A DNA stretch of 64,000 nt from Roseburia sp. 831b (GCF_001940165.2 NZ_CP135162.1:168501-232500), one strand, 5' to 3'; shown: positions 45,573 to 55,222, counted from the stretch's first letter. The notes: generated by a model not told the origin, from the sequence alone. Made by a program: numbers and translations.

Positions 45573-47732
45573 ATGGAAAAGAATACAAGTAATTTGAAAG
45601 ATTTGATTGGAAAAATAGAAAAGAAGGATATTTTGCTGCCTGATTTTCAGAGAGGATTTGTATGGAAAGATGAAGAGCAGCAGCGAAAAATCGTAGCATC
45701 TGTTTTGGCTAAGATGCCGATTGGAAGTATTCTTTTATTAAAGTCACAGGCCGGAGATTATAGTTCCAAACAGATTGGTTCCAAAAATACCTTTGAGCCG
45801 GAAGATACAAAGCAGGTGGTAGAGTTTTTATTGGATGGGCAGCAGAGAATGACGGTACTTACCAATGTATTTTCTAATGTGATTCATGAACAGTGTGAGA
45901 AAGTAAGTGATTTGATTTCTCCAACTTTGAAACGTCGTTTCTTCCTTAGAATTCCAAAATGGAAGGATTGTGACAAGGAAAATGATATTTTCGGAGTAAA
46001 GAAATTTGAATTTTCCTATAAAAATCCAGATTCAGAATATCCGAAGTTTTTATCAGGGGATGTATTGAACAATGTTGAATGTTTAAGTTTTTTAAATAAT
46101 GATAAGAAACCTTATAATCCGCAAAGTGATTTTTCTACAGATTTGGATGATTTTTGTAGAACATATGACAAGGGGTATTTAATACCACTTTATCTTGTAG
46201 TTCCATCACGCAATAGAAACGGCGATAAGATGAAATTGCGGATGGAAGTGATTCAGGATGAAATAGCACACAATATAGAAAAAGAGATTAAAACAGAATT
46301 TCAAAATTGTGATACGGATGAGGAAAGAAAAGTATTTATTGAAAATTTTATTGAGGATAAAAGAATCTGTAAAGAAATACTTGAGGGTAATATAGGGCGT
46401 CTGGATGATTATTTGGAGGAAAAGAAATATAGTTGGAAGGCGGACCTTAGCGAATATCTGGATTCCTGCGTAAAAGCGATTGCATTGTCAAAAATTGAAG
46501 TGGAAAGCGAACAGAGAGAGCGTGCAATTGACATTTATGAGAATTTAAACCGTGGAGGGGTAAGCTTAAGCACGTTTGATTTAATTATGGCTCGTGTTGC
46601 AAAAGTAAATCGTAACTGGTACAGAGAGTTTACGGAATGTCTGAAGGAAAAGCAGGAGTATACATTAGAAGTAGTGCCAAAAGATTTGAAAGCGCTTGTC
46701 AGCGAACAAATTACAGATAACAATTACAATGCAATTATTCAGACCAAGTGTCTGAATGAGGATAAAAATGAGATTGCATCCAAGTTTATTGATGCATTTT
46801 TAGATGTGTTGTCGTTGTATTGTTCCAATAAGGAGTATGACCCGCAGAAATATTCTATAGATGATATTAAGCGAAAGAAAATTTTAAATTTACAGCCGGA
46901 AGAAATTAACGACAATACCAAAATGGTTTGCAATGCGTTAAACAGAGCGTTATTTTTCTTTCAGACAAGATGTGGAATTCGAAATGTGAATGAGATAAAT
47001 TATTCGCTCATGTTGGTTTTAGTCGGTGTTGTTTTTACAAAAAAAGAATGGTTTGAGCAGAGCAGGGTACATGATTTGTTAGAGGCATTATATTGGTCAG
47101 ATATTTTTTCGGGAGAATTCGATAAGGACCAGAATGTGACCATGATTGCTCAATTGCAAAAGATAATAAAAGCGATAAATGAGGATGCAGATATCTCATG
47201 GTTGGTAAGTTTGGAAAGTGAAGTTTTAAACGGACAGAATTTCTCAGATAAAGAATTCCTGCTTATGGAAAAAGCAAAAGAAGATCGTTATCCAAAACAA
47301 ATATTAAGAAGCTTTTTATGTCAGTATTTATTGGCAAAGACCTATACGGATATGTTTGAGGATAAGAAAATCAGTGTATTTTACCAGGATGCGGATTCTT
47401 TAGAAGAACATCATATCGTGCCACTTGGAAGCGTGAAGAAAGTAGGGGAATCTACTGCAAAGCTTAGAAATATGCAAGATAACATCTGCAATTCACCATT
47501 GAATTTTGTATATATCACAAAGGAAGCAAATAAGGAAATTTCGTCTAAAGATTTGGATAGTTATATTAAGGGGATTTTACCAAAAGCAAAGTCAGCACTT
47601 CATATATCTAACATAGTAGTGGCAGATGATAACAAGGTAAAAGAAATATTAGCAGATCGATTTGTGAATTTGCAAGGAGATATTACGCAGCATATTACAA
47701 ATTTACGTGATTCATGGGAAGCACAAAAGTAA
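45573..47732 (+). CDS. DUF262 + HNH nuclease, SspE/GmrSD-like restriction effector
   Basis: 719 residues. The N-terminal DUF262 domain has LLPDFQRGFVW (about 21-31) and the nucleotide-sensing motif DGQQRMT (about 89-94). The C-terminus carries an HNH-like site EEHHIVPLGS (His 613-614) with NSPLNFVYIT, as in DUF1524. SspE uses exactly this pair of domains to attack DNA lacking or bearing phosphorothioates. It is visibly more AT-rich than the genes before it and has its own AGGAGGAAGAG ribosome site, so it may have been slotted into the operon. It could instead be an independent type IV restriction enzyme. Confidence 0.85.
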   Translation: MEKNTSNLKDLIGKIEKKDILLPDFQRGFVWKDEEQQRKIVASVLAKMPIGSILLLKSQAGDYSSKQIGSKNTFEPEDTKQVVEFLLDGQQRMTVLTNVFSNVIHEQCEKVSDLISPTLKRRFFLRIPKWKDCDKENDIFGVKKFEFSYKNPDSEYPKFLSGDVLNNVECLSFLNNDKKPYNPQSDFSTDLDDFCRTYDKGYLIPLYLVVPSRNRNGDKMKLRMEVIQDEIAHNIEKEIKTEFQNCDTDEERKVFIENFIEDKRICKEILEGNIGRLDDYLEEKKYSWKADLSEYLDSCVKAIALSKIEVESEQRERAIDIYENLNRGGVSLSTFDLIMARVAKVNRNWYREFTECLKEKQEYTLEVVPKDLKALVSEQITDNNYNAIIQTKCLNEDKNEIASKFIDAFLDVLSLYCSNKEYDPQKYSIDDIKRKKILNLQPEEINDNTKMVCNALNRALFFFQTRCGIRNVNEINYSLMLVLVGVVFTKKEWFEQSRVHDLLEALYWSDIFSGEFDKDQNVTMIAQLQKIIKAINEDADISWLVSLESEVLNGQNFSDKEFLLMEKAKEDRYPKQILRSFLCQYLLAKTYTDMFEDKKISVFYQDADSLEEHHIVPLGSVKKVGESTAKLRNMQDNICNSPLNFVYITKEANKEISSKDLDSYIKGILPKAKSALHISNIVVADDNKVKEILADRFVNLQGDITQHITNLRDSWEAQK

Positions 47733-47749
47733 TCAAGGGAGGTTTTTAC

Positions 47750-47905
47750 ATGGCAAAACTAAACGATAACCAGCTTTTTCAATTAAAACTCGAAATTCTT
47801 CGGCTTGAACGGAAAAATCTCCGCAGCAAGGCGAAGACAGAACAGCGAATGTCCGATGAGATTCAAAAAATTATTGTGGAATATTCAAAAATGGTCAGAG
47901 ATTAG
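47750..47905 (+). CDS. 51-residue charged helical protein
   Basis: MAKLNDNQLFQLKLEILRLE... is almost entirely helical and rich in K, R and E, a likely coiled coil. AAGGGAGG ends 7 bases before the ATG at 47750, a stronger signal than the in-frame ATG at 47714, which lies inside the upstream gene. It sits between the DUF262 nuclease and the SMC-like ATPase in the same operon. No family recognised; it may be an adaptor or a small antagonist of the nuclease. Confidence 0.7.
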   Translation: MAKLNDNQLFQLKLEILRLERKNLRSKAKTEQRMSDEIQKIIVEYSKMVRD

Positions 47906-47934
47906 TGTAAAAAACTAACGGAGGAGAAGGAAGA

Positions 47935-49956
47935 ATGAAATTTAAATCGATAACGATGAAAAATTTTATGCGCTACAAGGGAACCAATCAGATTCAGTTC
48001 AGTTGTGATCCAGAGAAAAATGTAACGGTAATATTAGGAGATAACACAGTTGGAAAAACAACAATTGCGCAGGCATTTCGCTGGGGATTATATGGTGCAA
48101 TTTTTGCAGAGCGCGGGAAAAAGCAGGAAGACTATCTGCTCTTAAATAATGATGTTTTGGCGATGATGGATGCCAATAGCCATGCAAGCGTTTCTGTGGA
48201 ATTAGTTGCCGAAGATGAGGAAAAACAGTACCGGATTTTTCGTGAAATCAGCTACGCCAGGATATATCCGAAAATGATGGTGCGTGAGGTTTATAAAAAA
48301 TTAGAACTACATACATCGGAAATAGAGACAAGAGGTGATGAAATCGAAGTTGAAACAGAAAAAGTGCAGGAGGTCATCAATGAACTTTTCCCAAGAGACT
48401 TGTCACACTATTTTCTGTTTGATGGTGAACGCTGGAGTGATGTGACCGTTGGTGGCGTAAAAGAAAGCATCAAGGATTCGGTGCATATTTTAACCGGGCT
48501 TTCGTCATATCAGGCTGCACTCGATCATTTAAAAGATATGGGTGGAAATTCTGTCATTCGTAAATTTAAAAGTAAAATATCCGGTTCAGGAGCAGTTTAT
48601 GATGGTCTGGAAGAGGAACGGAAACGGTTAGAGCATTTGAATGAAAAAAGAGAGGAAGAAATCGGGACGATTGATATTAATGTTTCGCATTACCTGGAAA
48701 AATGTGAGGAAATCAATCTGTATCTCGAAGAAAATCAAAATACAGAAAAAATGCAAGCCGATTATAAGCGGTTAAAAGTGGTTCAAAGTGCACAGGAAAA
48801 ACGTGGTGTTGATAATTACAAAACGCTGGTTAACGATTATAGCAATCAGGCATTTATGATATTTGCGCAACCGCTGATGAAGGAAGCACTCTCCATGGTA
48901 AAATCGGTCGCGGGTGAACGGCGTGATATTCCTCACATGCGTCAGGCGAGTATTGATTTTATCATCAAAAGCGGAAGATGTATCTGTGGAAATCCGATTC
49001 ATGAAAATTCGAAAGAATTGGAATGTCTGTTAGAACAAAGGCGTTATCTTCCACCGGCAGATATGGGGTCTTTGCTTGGAGAATTTGAAAAAACATGTAA
49101 GCAATGGGAAAACAGAACCGTAGATACTGCCAAGGAATTAAAAGAACAGGCAAGACTGGTGGACGATAGTATTCATGACTACAACGAAACCTGTAATCAG
49201 ATTGTGGCAATGGAAAAGCAGATGGAAGAACATGTTGATTTTGCAGAACCAAGGCGGCAATTAAAATATTATAAAGAAGAAATTCAGACGCTCAGCATTA
49301 AAAAAGGGGAATTGCAAGGGCAGATTCAGTCATCCGAGCGAAGAATCATGCAGATTGAAGAAGAGATGCGCGGACAGGAGGCGAAGAATGAGGAAAATGC
49401 GAAATGGAGAAAACGCCTTCAGATTGCAGAACAGCTTTATGATTCGATGAAACAGGATTTTGATGAAAAGGAAAAGAAAGTATTTCTTGAGTTAAATCAG
49501 CAGGTTCAGGAAAATTTTAACCGCATGTTCAATGCAAAAGATAAAAAGATTCAGCTGAATGAGCAGTACGAGATTCAAATGTTATATAAAACAGAAATTG
49601 GCTTTCGCGAAGAAAAGAATCTTTCAGAAGGAGAAAAAATTGCAAGAAACTTTGCGTTTATCGTGACTATTCTGGATTATAGCCGCAAGAAGGCTGCCGA
49701 AAAAGGGGATGGAAGTATGGGAGACACGTTACCAATTGTACTTGATGGTCCATTTTCCAAATTGGGAGATGAGAACATCAGTTTGATTGCAAAAGTCTTA
49801 CCGCAGGTTTCCGAGCAGGTCATTCTTTTCATGTTGAAAAAAGACTGGGAATATACCGGATTAGATGAATATGTCGGAGCATCCTATTTTATTGAAAAAG
49901 AGGCGGATAAGGCATACGCATCAATCAAAAAAGTGGGAGGTGACAACATTGGCTAA
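47935..49956 (+). CDS. SMC/Rad50-like ATPase, DndD-like
   Basis: 673 residues. N-terminal Walker A LGDNTVGKTTIAQAFRWGLYG (K41), DLSHYFLFDGERW as in DndD-type proteins, long coiled-coil arms broken by a short hinge with a CICG pair (GRCICGNPIH, about 345), and C-terminal ABC signature LSEGEKIARNFAFI plus Walker B PIVLDGPFSKLGDEN. DndD uses ATP hydrolysis to open or nick DNA for sulfur insertion. It overlaps the next gene by 8 bases. AGGAGAAGGAAG precedes the ATG. Confidence 0.88.
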   Translation: MKFKSITMKNFMRYKGTNQIQFSCDPEKNVTVILGDNTVGKTTIAQAFRWGLYGAIFAERGKKQEDYLLLNNDVLAMMDANSHASVSVELVAEDEEKQYRIFREISYARIYPKMMVREVYKKLELHTSEIETRGDEIEVETEKVQEVINELFPRDLSHYFLFDGERWSDVTVGGVKESIKDSVHILTGLSSYQAALDHLKDMGGNSVIRKFKSKISGSGAVYDGLEEERKRLEHLNEKREEEIGTIDINVSHYLEKCEEINLYLEENQNTEKMQADYKRLKVVQSAQEKRGVDNYKTLVNDYSNQAFMIFAQPLMKEALSMVKSVAGERRDIPHMRQASIDFIIKSGRCICGNPIHENSKELECLLEQRRYLPPADMGSLLGEFEKTCKQWENRTVDTAKELKEQARLVDDSIHDYNETCNQIVAMEKQMEEHVDFAEPRRQLKYYKEEIQTLSIKKGELQGQIQSSERRIMQIEEEMRGQEAKNEENAKWRKRLQIAEQLYDSMKQDFDEKEKKVFLELNQQVQENFNRMFNAKDKKIQLNEQYEIQMLYKTEIGFREEKNLSEGEKIARNFAFIVTILDYSRKKAAEKGDGSMGDTLPIVLDGPFSKLGDENISLIAKVLPQVSEQVILFMLKKDWEYTGLDEYVGASYFIEKEADKAYASIKKVGGDNIG

Positions 49957-50467
49957 TTACGAATTTTTCAAAAAGGAATTTGAGTTTCGTGGAAAACATG
50001 CCAGAATGGTCGGTGAATTGTGGAAAGCGAACGATTATGAACATACCTATTTTAAACGATTGATAGATGTTTATATCTTAGCAGCAGTGGTTGGATTTCG
50101 GCTGGATCGAAAAGCAGATGAAGATTATGCGCCATTTGAACCGAGAAGTATTTTCCCGGAACAGTTAATCCGCGAGAAGGACAAGCTTGATTTTTTAATG
50201 CAGATGATTTTAATGTTAGAATTTGCAGAAAAAATGCCGCAGGAAGAAGCGGTAAAAATAGCATTTCGTGGTGCCGAGACAAAAGAAGAATTTGACCGCT
50301 ACAATGAGATTTTTCATTCCTATGTAAGAGGCGGTGTCGAGGAACTGTATGAACGATTGATTATTCGAAAAGCAGAAGTAGATGATGATTACCGGGATAA
50401 TAAGACGGCGAATCTGATGACACTTTTCGAGTGGTTTGCACCGAAAAAAAACAGCTTTACAAGATGA
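49949..50467 (+). CDS. 172-residue protein, last gene of the sulfur-defence operon
   Basis: A soluble, charged, mostly helical protein (FFKKEFEFRGKHARMVGELWKAN... YFKRLIDVYILAAVVGFRLDRKADED). It occupies the place DndE has after DndD but is longer (172 against about 110) and I see no clear DndE similarity. Start TTG 49949 is chosen because GGGAGGTGAC lies 6 bases upstream and the frame overlaps the DndD-like stop by 8 bases. Likely a subunit of the ATPase complex. Family not recognised. Confidence 0.75.
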   Translation: MANYEFFKKEFEFRGKHARMVGELWKANDYEHTYFKRLIDVYILAAVVGFRLDRKADEDYAPFEPRSIFPEQLIREKDKLDFLMQMILMLEFAEKMPQEEAVKIAFRGAETKEEFDRYNEIFHSYVRGGVEELYERLIIRKAEVDDDYRDNKTANLMTLFEWFAPKKNSFTR

Positions 50468-50484
50468 AATCAATGGGATATAAT
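50456..50484 (+). promoter_or_regulatory. tracrRNA promoter
   Basis: TTTACA (50456-50461), 17-base spacer, TATAAT (50479-50484). The predicted start is near 50491, just before the anti-repeat. The -35 lies inside the last codons of the preceding gene. Confidence 0.8.
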
Positions 50485-50490
50485 ATAGGA

Positions 50491-50583
50491 GAATTATAAC
50501 ATACCAAGTAATAACAGGTTCTTACAATAAGGTAAGATACCTAAAAGCTCTAATCCCATTCTTCGGAATGGGATTATCTTTTA
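50491..50583 (+). ncRNA. tracrRNA of the type II-C CRISPR system
   Basis: The anti-repeat (50493-50528) matches the array repeat in 31 of 36 bases, with mismatches at positions 17, 24, 27, 28 and 36; because the crRNA is read from the other strand, this RNA pairs with it and leaves a small bulge. After it come a short hairpin AGGTA-AGA-TACCT (50530-50542), the linker AAAAGCTCT and a 10-bp stem AATCCCATTC-TTCG-GAATGGGATT (50552-50575) followed by ATCTTTTA, which both ends transcription and forms the tracr tail. It lies directly upstream of cas9 in the same direction. Confidence 0.88.
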
Positions 50584-50653
50584 TCCGAATTTATTTAAGC
50601 GCACTTAATAAATAAATTTGTCCCGGTATGGTTCAAATGAAAGGAGAACAGGT

Positions 50654-53600
50654 ATGGAAGACAAAATGTATTACAGGATTGGGTTAGACATTGGAATTGC
50701 ATCGGTTGGATGGGCAGTACTTCAAAACAACAGTAACGATGAGCCGGTTCACATTGTGGACATGGGAGTTCGAATTTTTGACAAGGCAGAACAGCCAAAA
50801 ACAGGGGAATCATTGGCTGCACCAAGAAGAGATGCTCGTTCCGTAAGAAGACGTTTACGCAGAAGAAAGCACAGATTAGACAGAATTAAATGGTTGTTTC
50901 AGGAAAGTGGATTGATTGAAATCGATTCCTTTATGGAGCGATATCACAAGGAGAATTTGCCGGATGTGTACAAGCTTCGTTATGAAGCACTAGATCGAAA
51001 GCTGAGTGATGAAGAACTTGCACAGATTCTATTACATATTGTAAAACACAGAGGGTTTAAGTCAAACCGTAAAGCGGAATTAAAAGAGAAAGATAATGGG
51101 GCTGTCTTAAAGGCGACAAGTGCAAATGAGGCACTGATGAAAGAAAAAGGATATCGCACTGTCGGAGAGATGCTATACTGTGATATTGCGTTTAAGACTC
51201 CGTGTGCATGGAGTGAAAGTGGATATATTTTATCACCACGTAATAAAGCAGAAGATTACAGACATACGATAAAACGTGACTGGCTGGTTGAGGAAGTAAA
51301 ACAGATTTTTGCAAGCCAGCGTCAGCTTGGAAATACAAAGGCAACGGAAGAATTAGAAGAAAAATATCTTGAAATTATGCAGAGCCAGCGTTCTTTTGAC
51401 ATGGGGCCTGGACGACAGAGTGATGGAACACCGAGTCCGTATGCGATGGAAGGTTTTGAAGGCCGTGTTGGAAAATGTACACTTGAACCAGAGGAATTGC
51501 GTGCTGCAAAGGCGACATATACAGGTGAATTGTTTGTTGCATTACAAAAAGTAAACCATATTCGTCTGGTAAAAAAGGATGGAACATCAAGACCACTTAG
51601 TGCGGACGAGAGAGCATTGATTATGGAAATGCTTCATTCTAAGAAAGAGGTTACCTACAAGGCAATTCGTAAAAAATTAAATATTGATGAAACCTATAAG
51701 TTTAACATGTTAACTTATAGTGAGAAAAAGGATTCTGAGACAACAAAATTTGCCGGCATGCCATGGCATTATGAATATCAAAAGAGAATTGGATATTTTG
51801 CAGATGAGTTGCCAAAGGCAGAACGTGAAGAACTATATAATAATATTGGACGAATTTTAACCTGTTATAAAAACGATGATAGCAGAACAATCCGTTTAAA
51901 AGAACTTGGGTTAGAAGATGAGGATATCGATAAATTATTAGAGTTAACACCGAGCAAGTTTTTGCGTGTTTCCGTCAAAGCAATGAAGAAAATTGTTCCG
52001 TATTTGGAAGAAGGGATGATTTATAATGAAGCTTGTGATGCTGCAGGCTACGATTTTAAGGCAGATGGTACACAGAAAAAAAGCAAGTTGTTAAAGGGCG
52101 AGGATGTGACTACAACCATTAATGAGATTACAAATCCGGTTGTAAAACGTTCTGTTTCTCAGACAGTGAAAGTTATCAATGCAATCATTCAGAAATATGG
52201 TAGTCCGCAGGCAATCAATATTGAACTTGCACGTGAGATGGCAAGAAACTTCCAGGATCGTATGACGATGGACAAGAACATGAAAAACCGTGCGGCTGAG
52301 AATGAAAAGATAAAAAAAGAAATTCAGGAACTTGGAAAACTATCTCCAACAGGTCAAGATATCTTGAAGTATCGTTTGTGGAAAGAACAGGATGGGGTAT
52401 GTCTGTATTCAGGAAAACACATTCCGCCAGACGAATTATTTGACGCAGGTTATGATATTGATCATATTTTACCATATAGTATAACATTTGACGATAGTAT
52501 GCGAAATAAAGTTCTGGTTACGTCGCAGGAGAATCGTCAAAAGGGAAATCGCACGCCGTATCAGTATTTTGGAAATAATCCAGAAAAATGGGAAGCGTTT
52601 GAAGCAAGGGTATATCATATTGTTCATGATTACAGAAAACAGCAGAAGTTATTTAAGAAAGAGATTACAAAAGAAGACAGAAATCAGTTTAAAGAACGTA
52701 ATCTAAATGATACCAAATATATAACAACGGTAGTCTATAATATGATTCGTAAAAACTTGGAGTTCGAATCATTTTATAATCCAGAGAAGAAAAAACATGT
52801 TACAGCGGTAAACGGTGCTATTACGTCCTATTTAAGAAAGCGTTGGGGCATACAGCCTAAGAATAGAGAGACAGACACACATCACTCTGTGGATGCGATA
52901 ATTGTTGCATGCTGTACCGATGGCATGATTCAAAAAATTTCAAGAAGTGCACAGGCGAGAGAAGCGATATATCAGCAGGATGGAGCCCTCTATGATTATG
53001 AGACAGGGGAGATATTTAACCGAGATGAATGGAATGAACGTTATGGAAAACAGATTCCAAGACCGTGGGATGCATTCCGTGATGAACTAGACGTTCATTT
53101 GGGAACAGATCCGAAAACATTCTTGGAAACGCATCCGGACGTTACAACAAAGATTGATTATCCGGAGGAAATTTTTGAAAATTTACATCCGATTTTTGTC
53201 TCACGTATGCCAAATCATAAGGTAACAGGGGCAGCACACGCAGATACAATTCGCAGTAACAAGTACCATGAGGACGGAGGTTTCGTTGTTACTAAGACGG
53301 CATTGACAGACATTAAGTTGAATAAAGATGGAGAAATCGACGGCTATTTCAATCCAGAAAGCGATATGGTACTTTATGAAGCTTTAAAACGCCAATTGAA
53401 GTTATATGGAAATGATTCCAAGAAAGCGTTTGCAGAACCATTCCATAAGCCAAAAGCTGATGGAACGGAAGGTCCTGTTGTACGCAAGGTGAAAATTCAG
53501 AAAAAGTTATCATTGGGTGTTCCTGTGAATAATGGAAACGGAATTGCAGAAAACGGTTCCATGGTAAGAATCGATGTATTTCGAGAGAATGGAAAGTATT

Positions 53601-53989
53601 ATTTTGTTCCAATTTATACGGCAGATGTTGTGAAAAAGCGGTTGCCAAATAGGGCGGCGACGGCTCATAAGCCATATGAAGAATGGAAAGAGATGAAAGA
53701 TGAGAATTTTATTTTTAGCTTGTATTCTAGAGATTTGATTCATGTAGTGAGTAGGAAAGAGATGAAGTTAAATCACGTAGAACAAGGAAATATCGTAACA
53801 AAAGAAATGTATGTGTATTATACTGCCTCAGATATAGCAACAGCCAGTATATCAGGAATTGCTCACGATAGTAGTTTCAAATTTAGAGGTCTAGGAATAC
53901 AAAGCTTAGAAGTATTCGAAAAATGTCAGGTTGATGTGTTAGGCAACATTTCTGCTGTACGAAAAGAAAAACGTATGGGTTTCAACTAG
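50654..53989 (+). CDS. cas9: CRISPR-associated endonuclease Cas9, type II-C
   Basis: RNA-guided double-strand nuclease of 1111 residues, the size of II-C enzymes. RuvC-I Asp is D12 (GLDIGIASVGWAVL), the arginine-rich bridge helix RRLRRRKHRLDRIKWLF follows at about 65-80, RuvC-II Glu is E524 (INIELAREMARN), the HNH His is H604 (YDIDHILPYS), and RuvC-III has H744 and D747 (HHSVDAIIVACC). All catalytic residues are intact. ATG 50654 is preceded by AAGGAG. cas1 follows 14 bases later. The PAM cannot be deduced here. Confidence 0.97.
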   Translation: MEDKMYYRIGLDIGIASVGWAVLQNNSNDEPVHIVDMGVRIFDKAEQPKTGESLAAPRRDARSVRRRLRRRKHRLDRIKWLFQESGLIEIDSFMERYHKENLPDVYKLRYEALDRKLSDEELAQILLHIVKHRGFKSNRKAELKEKDNGAVLKATSANEALMKEKGYRTVGEMLYCDIAFKTPCAWSESGYILSPRNKAEDYRHTIKRDWLVEEVKQIFASQRQLGNTKATEELEEKYLEIMQSQRSFDMGPGRQSDGTPSPYAMEGFEGRVGKCTLEPEELRAAKATYTGELFVALQKVNHIRLVKKDGTSRPLSADERALIMEMLHSKKEVTYKAIRKKLNIDETYKFNMLTYSEKKDSETTKFAGMPWHYEYQKRIGYFADELPKAEREELYNNIGRILTCYKNDDSRTIRLKELGLEDEDIDKLLELTPSKFLRVSVKAMKKIVPYLEEGMIYNEACDAAGYDFKADGTQKKSKLLKGEDVTTTINEITNPVVKRSVSQTVKVINAIIQKYGSPQAINIELAREMARNFQDRMTMDKNMKNRAAENEKIKKEIQELGKLSPTGQDILKYRLWKEQDGVCLYSGKHIPPDELFDAGYDIDHILPYSITFDDSMRNKVLVTSQENRQKGNRTPYQYFGNNPEKWEAFEARVYHIVHDYRKQQKLFKKEITKEDRNQFKERNLNDTKYITTVVYNMIRKNLEFESFYNPEKKKHVTAVNGAITSYLRKRWGIQPKNRETDTHHSVDAIIVACCTDGMIQKISRSAQAREAIYQQDGALYDYETGEIFNRDEWNERYGKQIPRPWDAFRDELDVHLGTDPKTFLETHPDVTTKIDYPEEIFENLHPIFVSRMPNHKVTGAAHADTIRSNKYHEDGGFVVTKTALTDIKLNKDGEIDGYFNPESDMVLYEALKRQLKLYGNDSKKAFAEPFHKPKADGTEGPVVRKVKIQKKLSLGVPVNNGNGIAENGSMVRIDVFRENGKYYFVPIYTADVVKKRLPNRAATAHKPYEEWKEMKDENFIFSLYSRDLIHVVSRKEMKLNHVEQGNIVTKEMYVYYTASDIATASISGIAHDSSFKFRGLGIQSLEVFEKCQVDVLGNISAVRKEKRMGFN

Positions 53990-54003
53990 AGAGAAGGTGA
54001 AAC

Positions 54004-54909
54004 ATGGGGTATCGCAATATCAAGATTGACAGTAATGTGAAACTTCATATTAAGAATCAGCAATTAGAGATTGAGATGGGAGAGTGTGTAAGTATTCCAT
54101 TGGAAGACATTAACTGTATTCTAATTGAGAATCAGACCGTATCATTATCAAGTTATTTGCTACAAAAGTTGTCGCAGTATGGAATTGCGCTTTATGTGTG
54201 TGACGAAAAGCATTTGCCGAATGCGGTATTGCTTCCCATGGTTCGCCATAGCAGGCATTTTAAAATCTTGAAATGCCAGATGAACATCTCAAAACCTTTG
54301 CAAAAACGTTTATGGCAGCAGGTGGTTGTTCAGAAGATAAAAAATCAGGCATTATGTCTGAAATTGCTTGAACGGGATGGAGCAGAAGAATTAATGAAGA
54401 TGGCAAAGGAAGTCCAATCGGGAGACCGGACACATGTGGAAGCAAAGGCGGCAGCCTTTTACTTTAAAAGTTTGTTTGGTTTCGGATTTTCGAGAGGAGA
54501 TGACCATATTATTAATTCTGCATTGAACTATGGATATGCAATTATCCGTGGGCTGATAGCAAGGTCAATTGTTTGCTATGGGTTAGAACCTTCCATTGGT
54601 ATTTTTCATAGTAGTGAATTGAATAGTTATAATCTTGCGGATGATATGATTGAACCGTTTCGACCGTTGGTTGATGTATATGTAGCACAGCATTTTGATA
54701 TTTCGGAGGTTGACAGTGGACTGACACCAGAGATAAAGAAGGGCTTATTTGGAATCATCAATTATGATATGTTAGTGAAAGGCGAAAAACGAATCATCAG
54801 TAACAGTATTGATATGTTGGCAGCAAGTTATAGCAGCGCATTGCAGGGCAATCGTACAGGGCTTGACTTGCCAGAACTGATGCCGTTACAGGTGCATAGT
54901 TATGAATAA
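54004..54909 (+). CDS. cas1: CRISPR integrase Cas1
   Basis: 301 residues, type II Cas1. Family features are the N-terminal beta domain (ISIPLEDINCILIENQTVSLSSYLLQKLSQYGIALYVCDE-like run), KAAAFYFKSLFGFGF, and the catalytic part LNYGYAIIRGLIARSIVCYGLEPSIGIFH with SYNLADDMIEPFRPLVD (Glu, His and Asp active-site residues in place). It integrates new spacers together with Cas2. It overlaps cas2 by 8 bases. No csn2 or cas4 is present, defining subtype II-C. Confidence 0.97.
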   Translation: MGYRNIKIDSNVKLHIKNQQLEIEMGECVSIPLEDINCILIENQTVSLSSYLLQKLSQYGIALYVCDEKHLPNAVLLPMVRHSRHFKILKCQMNISKPLQKRLWQQVVVQKIKNQALCLKLLERDGAEELMKMAKEVQSGDRTHVEAKAAAFYFKSLFGFGFSRGDDHIINSALNYGYAIIRGLIARSIVCYGLEPSIGIFHSSELNSYNLADDMIEPFRPLVDVYVAQHFDISEVDSGLTPEIKKGLFGIINYDMLVKGEKRIISNSIDMLAASYSSALQGNRTGLDLPELMPLQVHSYE

Positions 54910-55222
54910 GTTTATGAGATTATTAGTATTTTTTGATTTGCCGGTTGTGTCACCAAGTGAAAAGAAGGCAGCGGCAAAATTTCGCAGGTTTTTATTAAAA
55001 GATGGTTATCATATGATACAGTGGTCAGTATATTCTCGTATTTGCAATGGAACTGACGCAATTGCAATGCATGAATCACGATTGAAACAAAATTTACCCA
55101 AACGAGGTTCTGTTCGTGTACTTACCCTTACAGAAAAGCAATATGAATCCATTGAAGTGTTGTTAGGAGAAAAGACATTTGATGATGATTCAGATTCAAC
55201 AGAATTGCTAAATATTTTTTGA
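54902..55222 (+). CDS. cas2: CRISPR integration protein Cas2
   Basis: 106 residues with the ferredoxin-like Cas2 fold: LLVFFDLPVVSPSEKKAAAKFRRFLLKDGYHMIQWSVYSR, including the conserved Asp of FDLP, and RGSVRVLTLTEKQYES. It bridges the two Cas1 dimers of the spacer-integration complex. Its ATG is inside the end of cas1. 100 bases separate it from the first CRISPR repeat. Confidence 0.96.
   Translation: MNKFMRLLVFFDLPVVSPSEKKAAAKFRRFLLKDGYHMIQWSVYSRICNGTDAIAMHESRLKQNLPKRGSVRVLTLTEKQYESIEVLLGEKTFDDDSDSTELLNIF

Noticed and set aside
50586..50617. Imperfect palindrome TTTATTTAAG/CTTAATAAATAAA before cas9 as an operator
   Set aside because: AT-rich and imperfect; such sequences arise easily by chance here.
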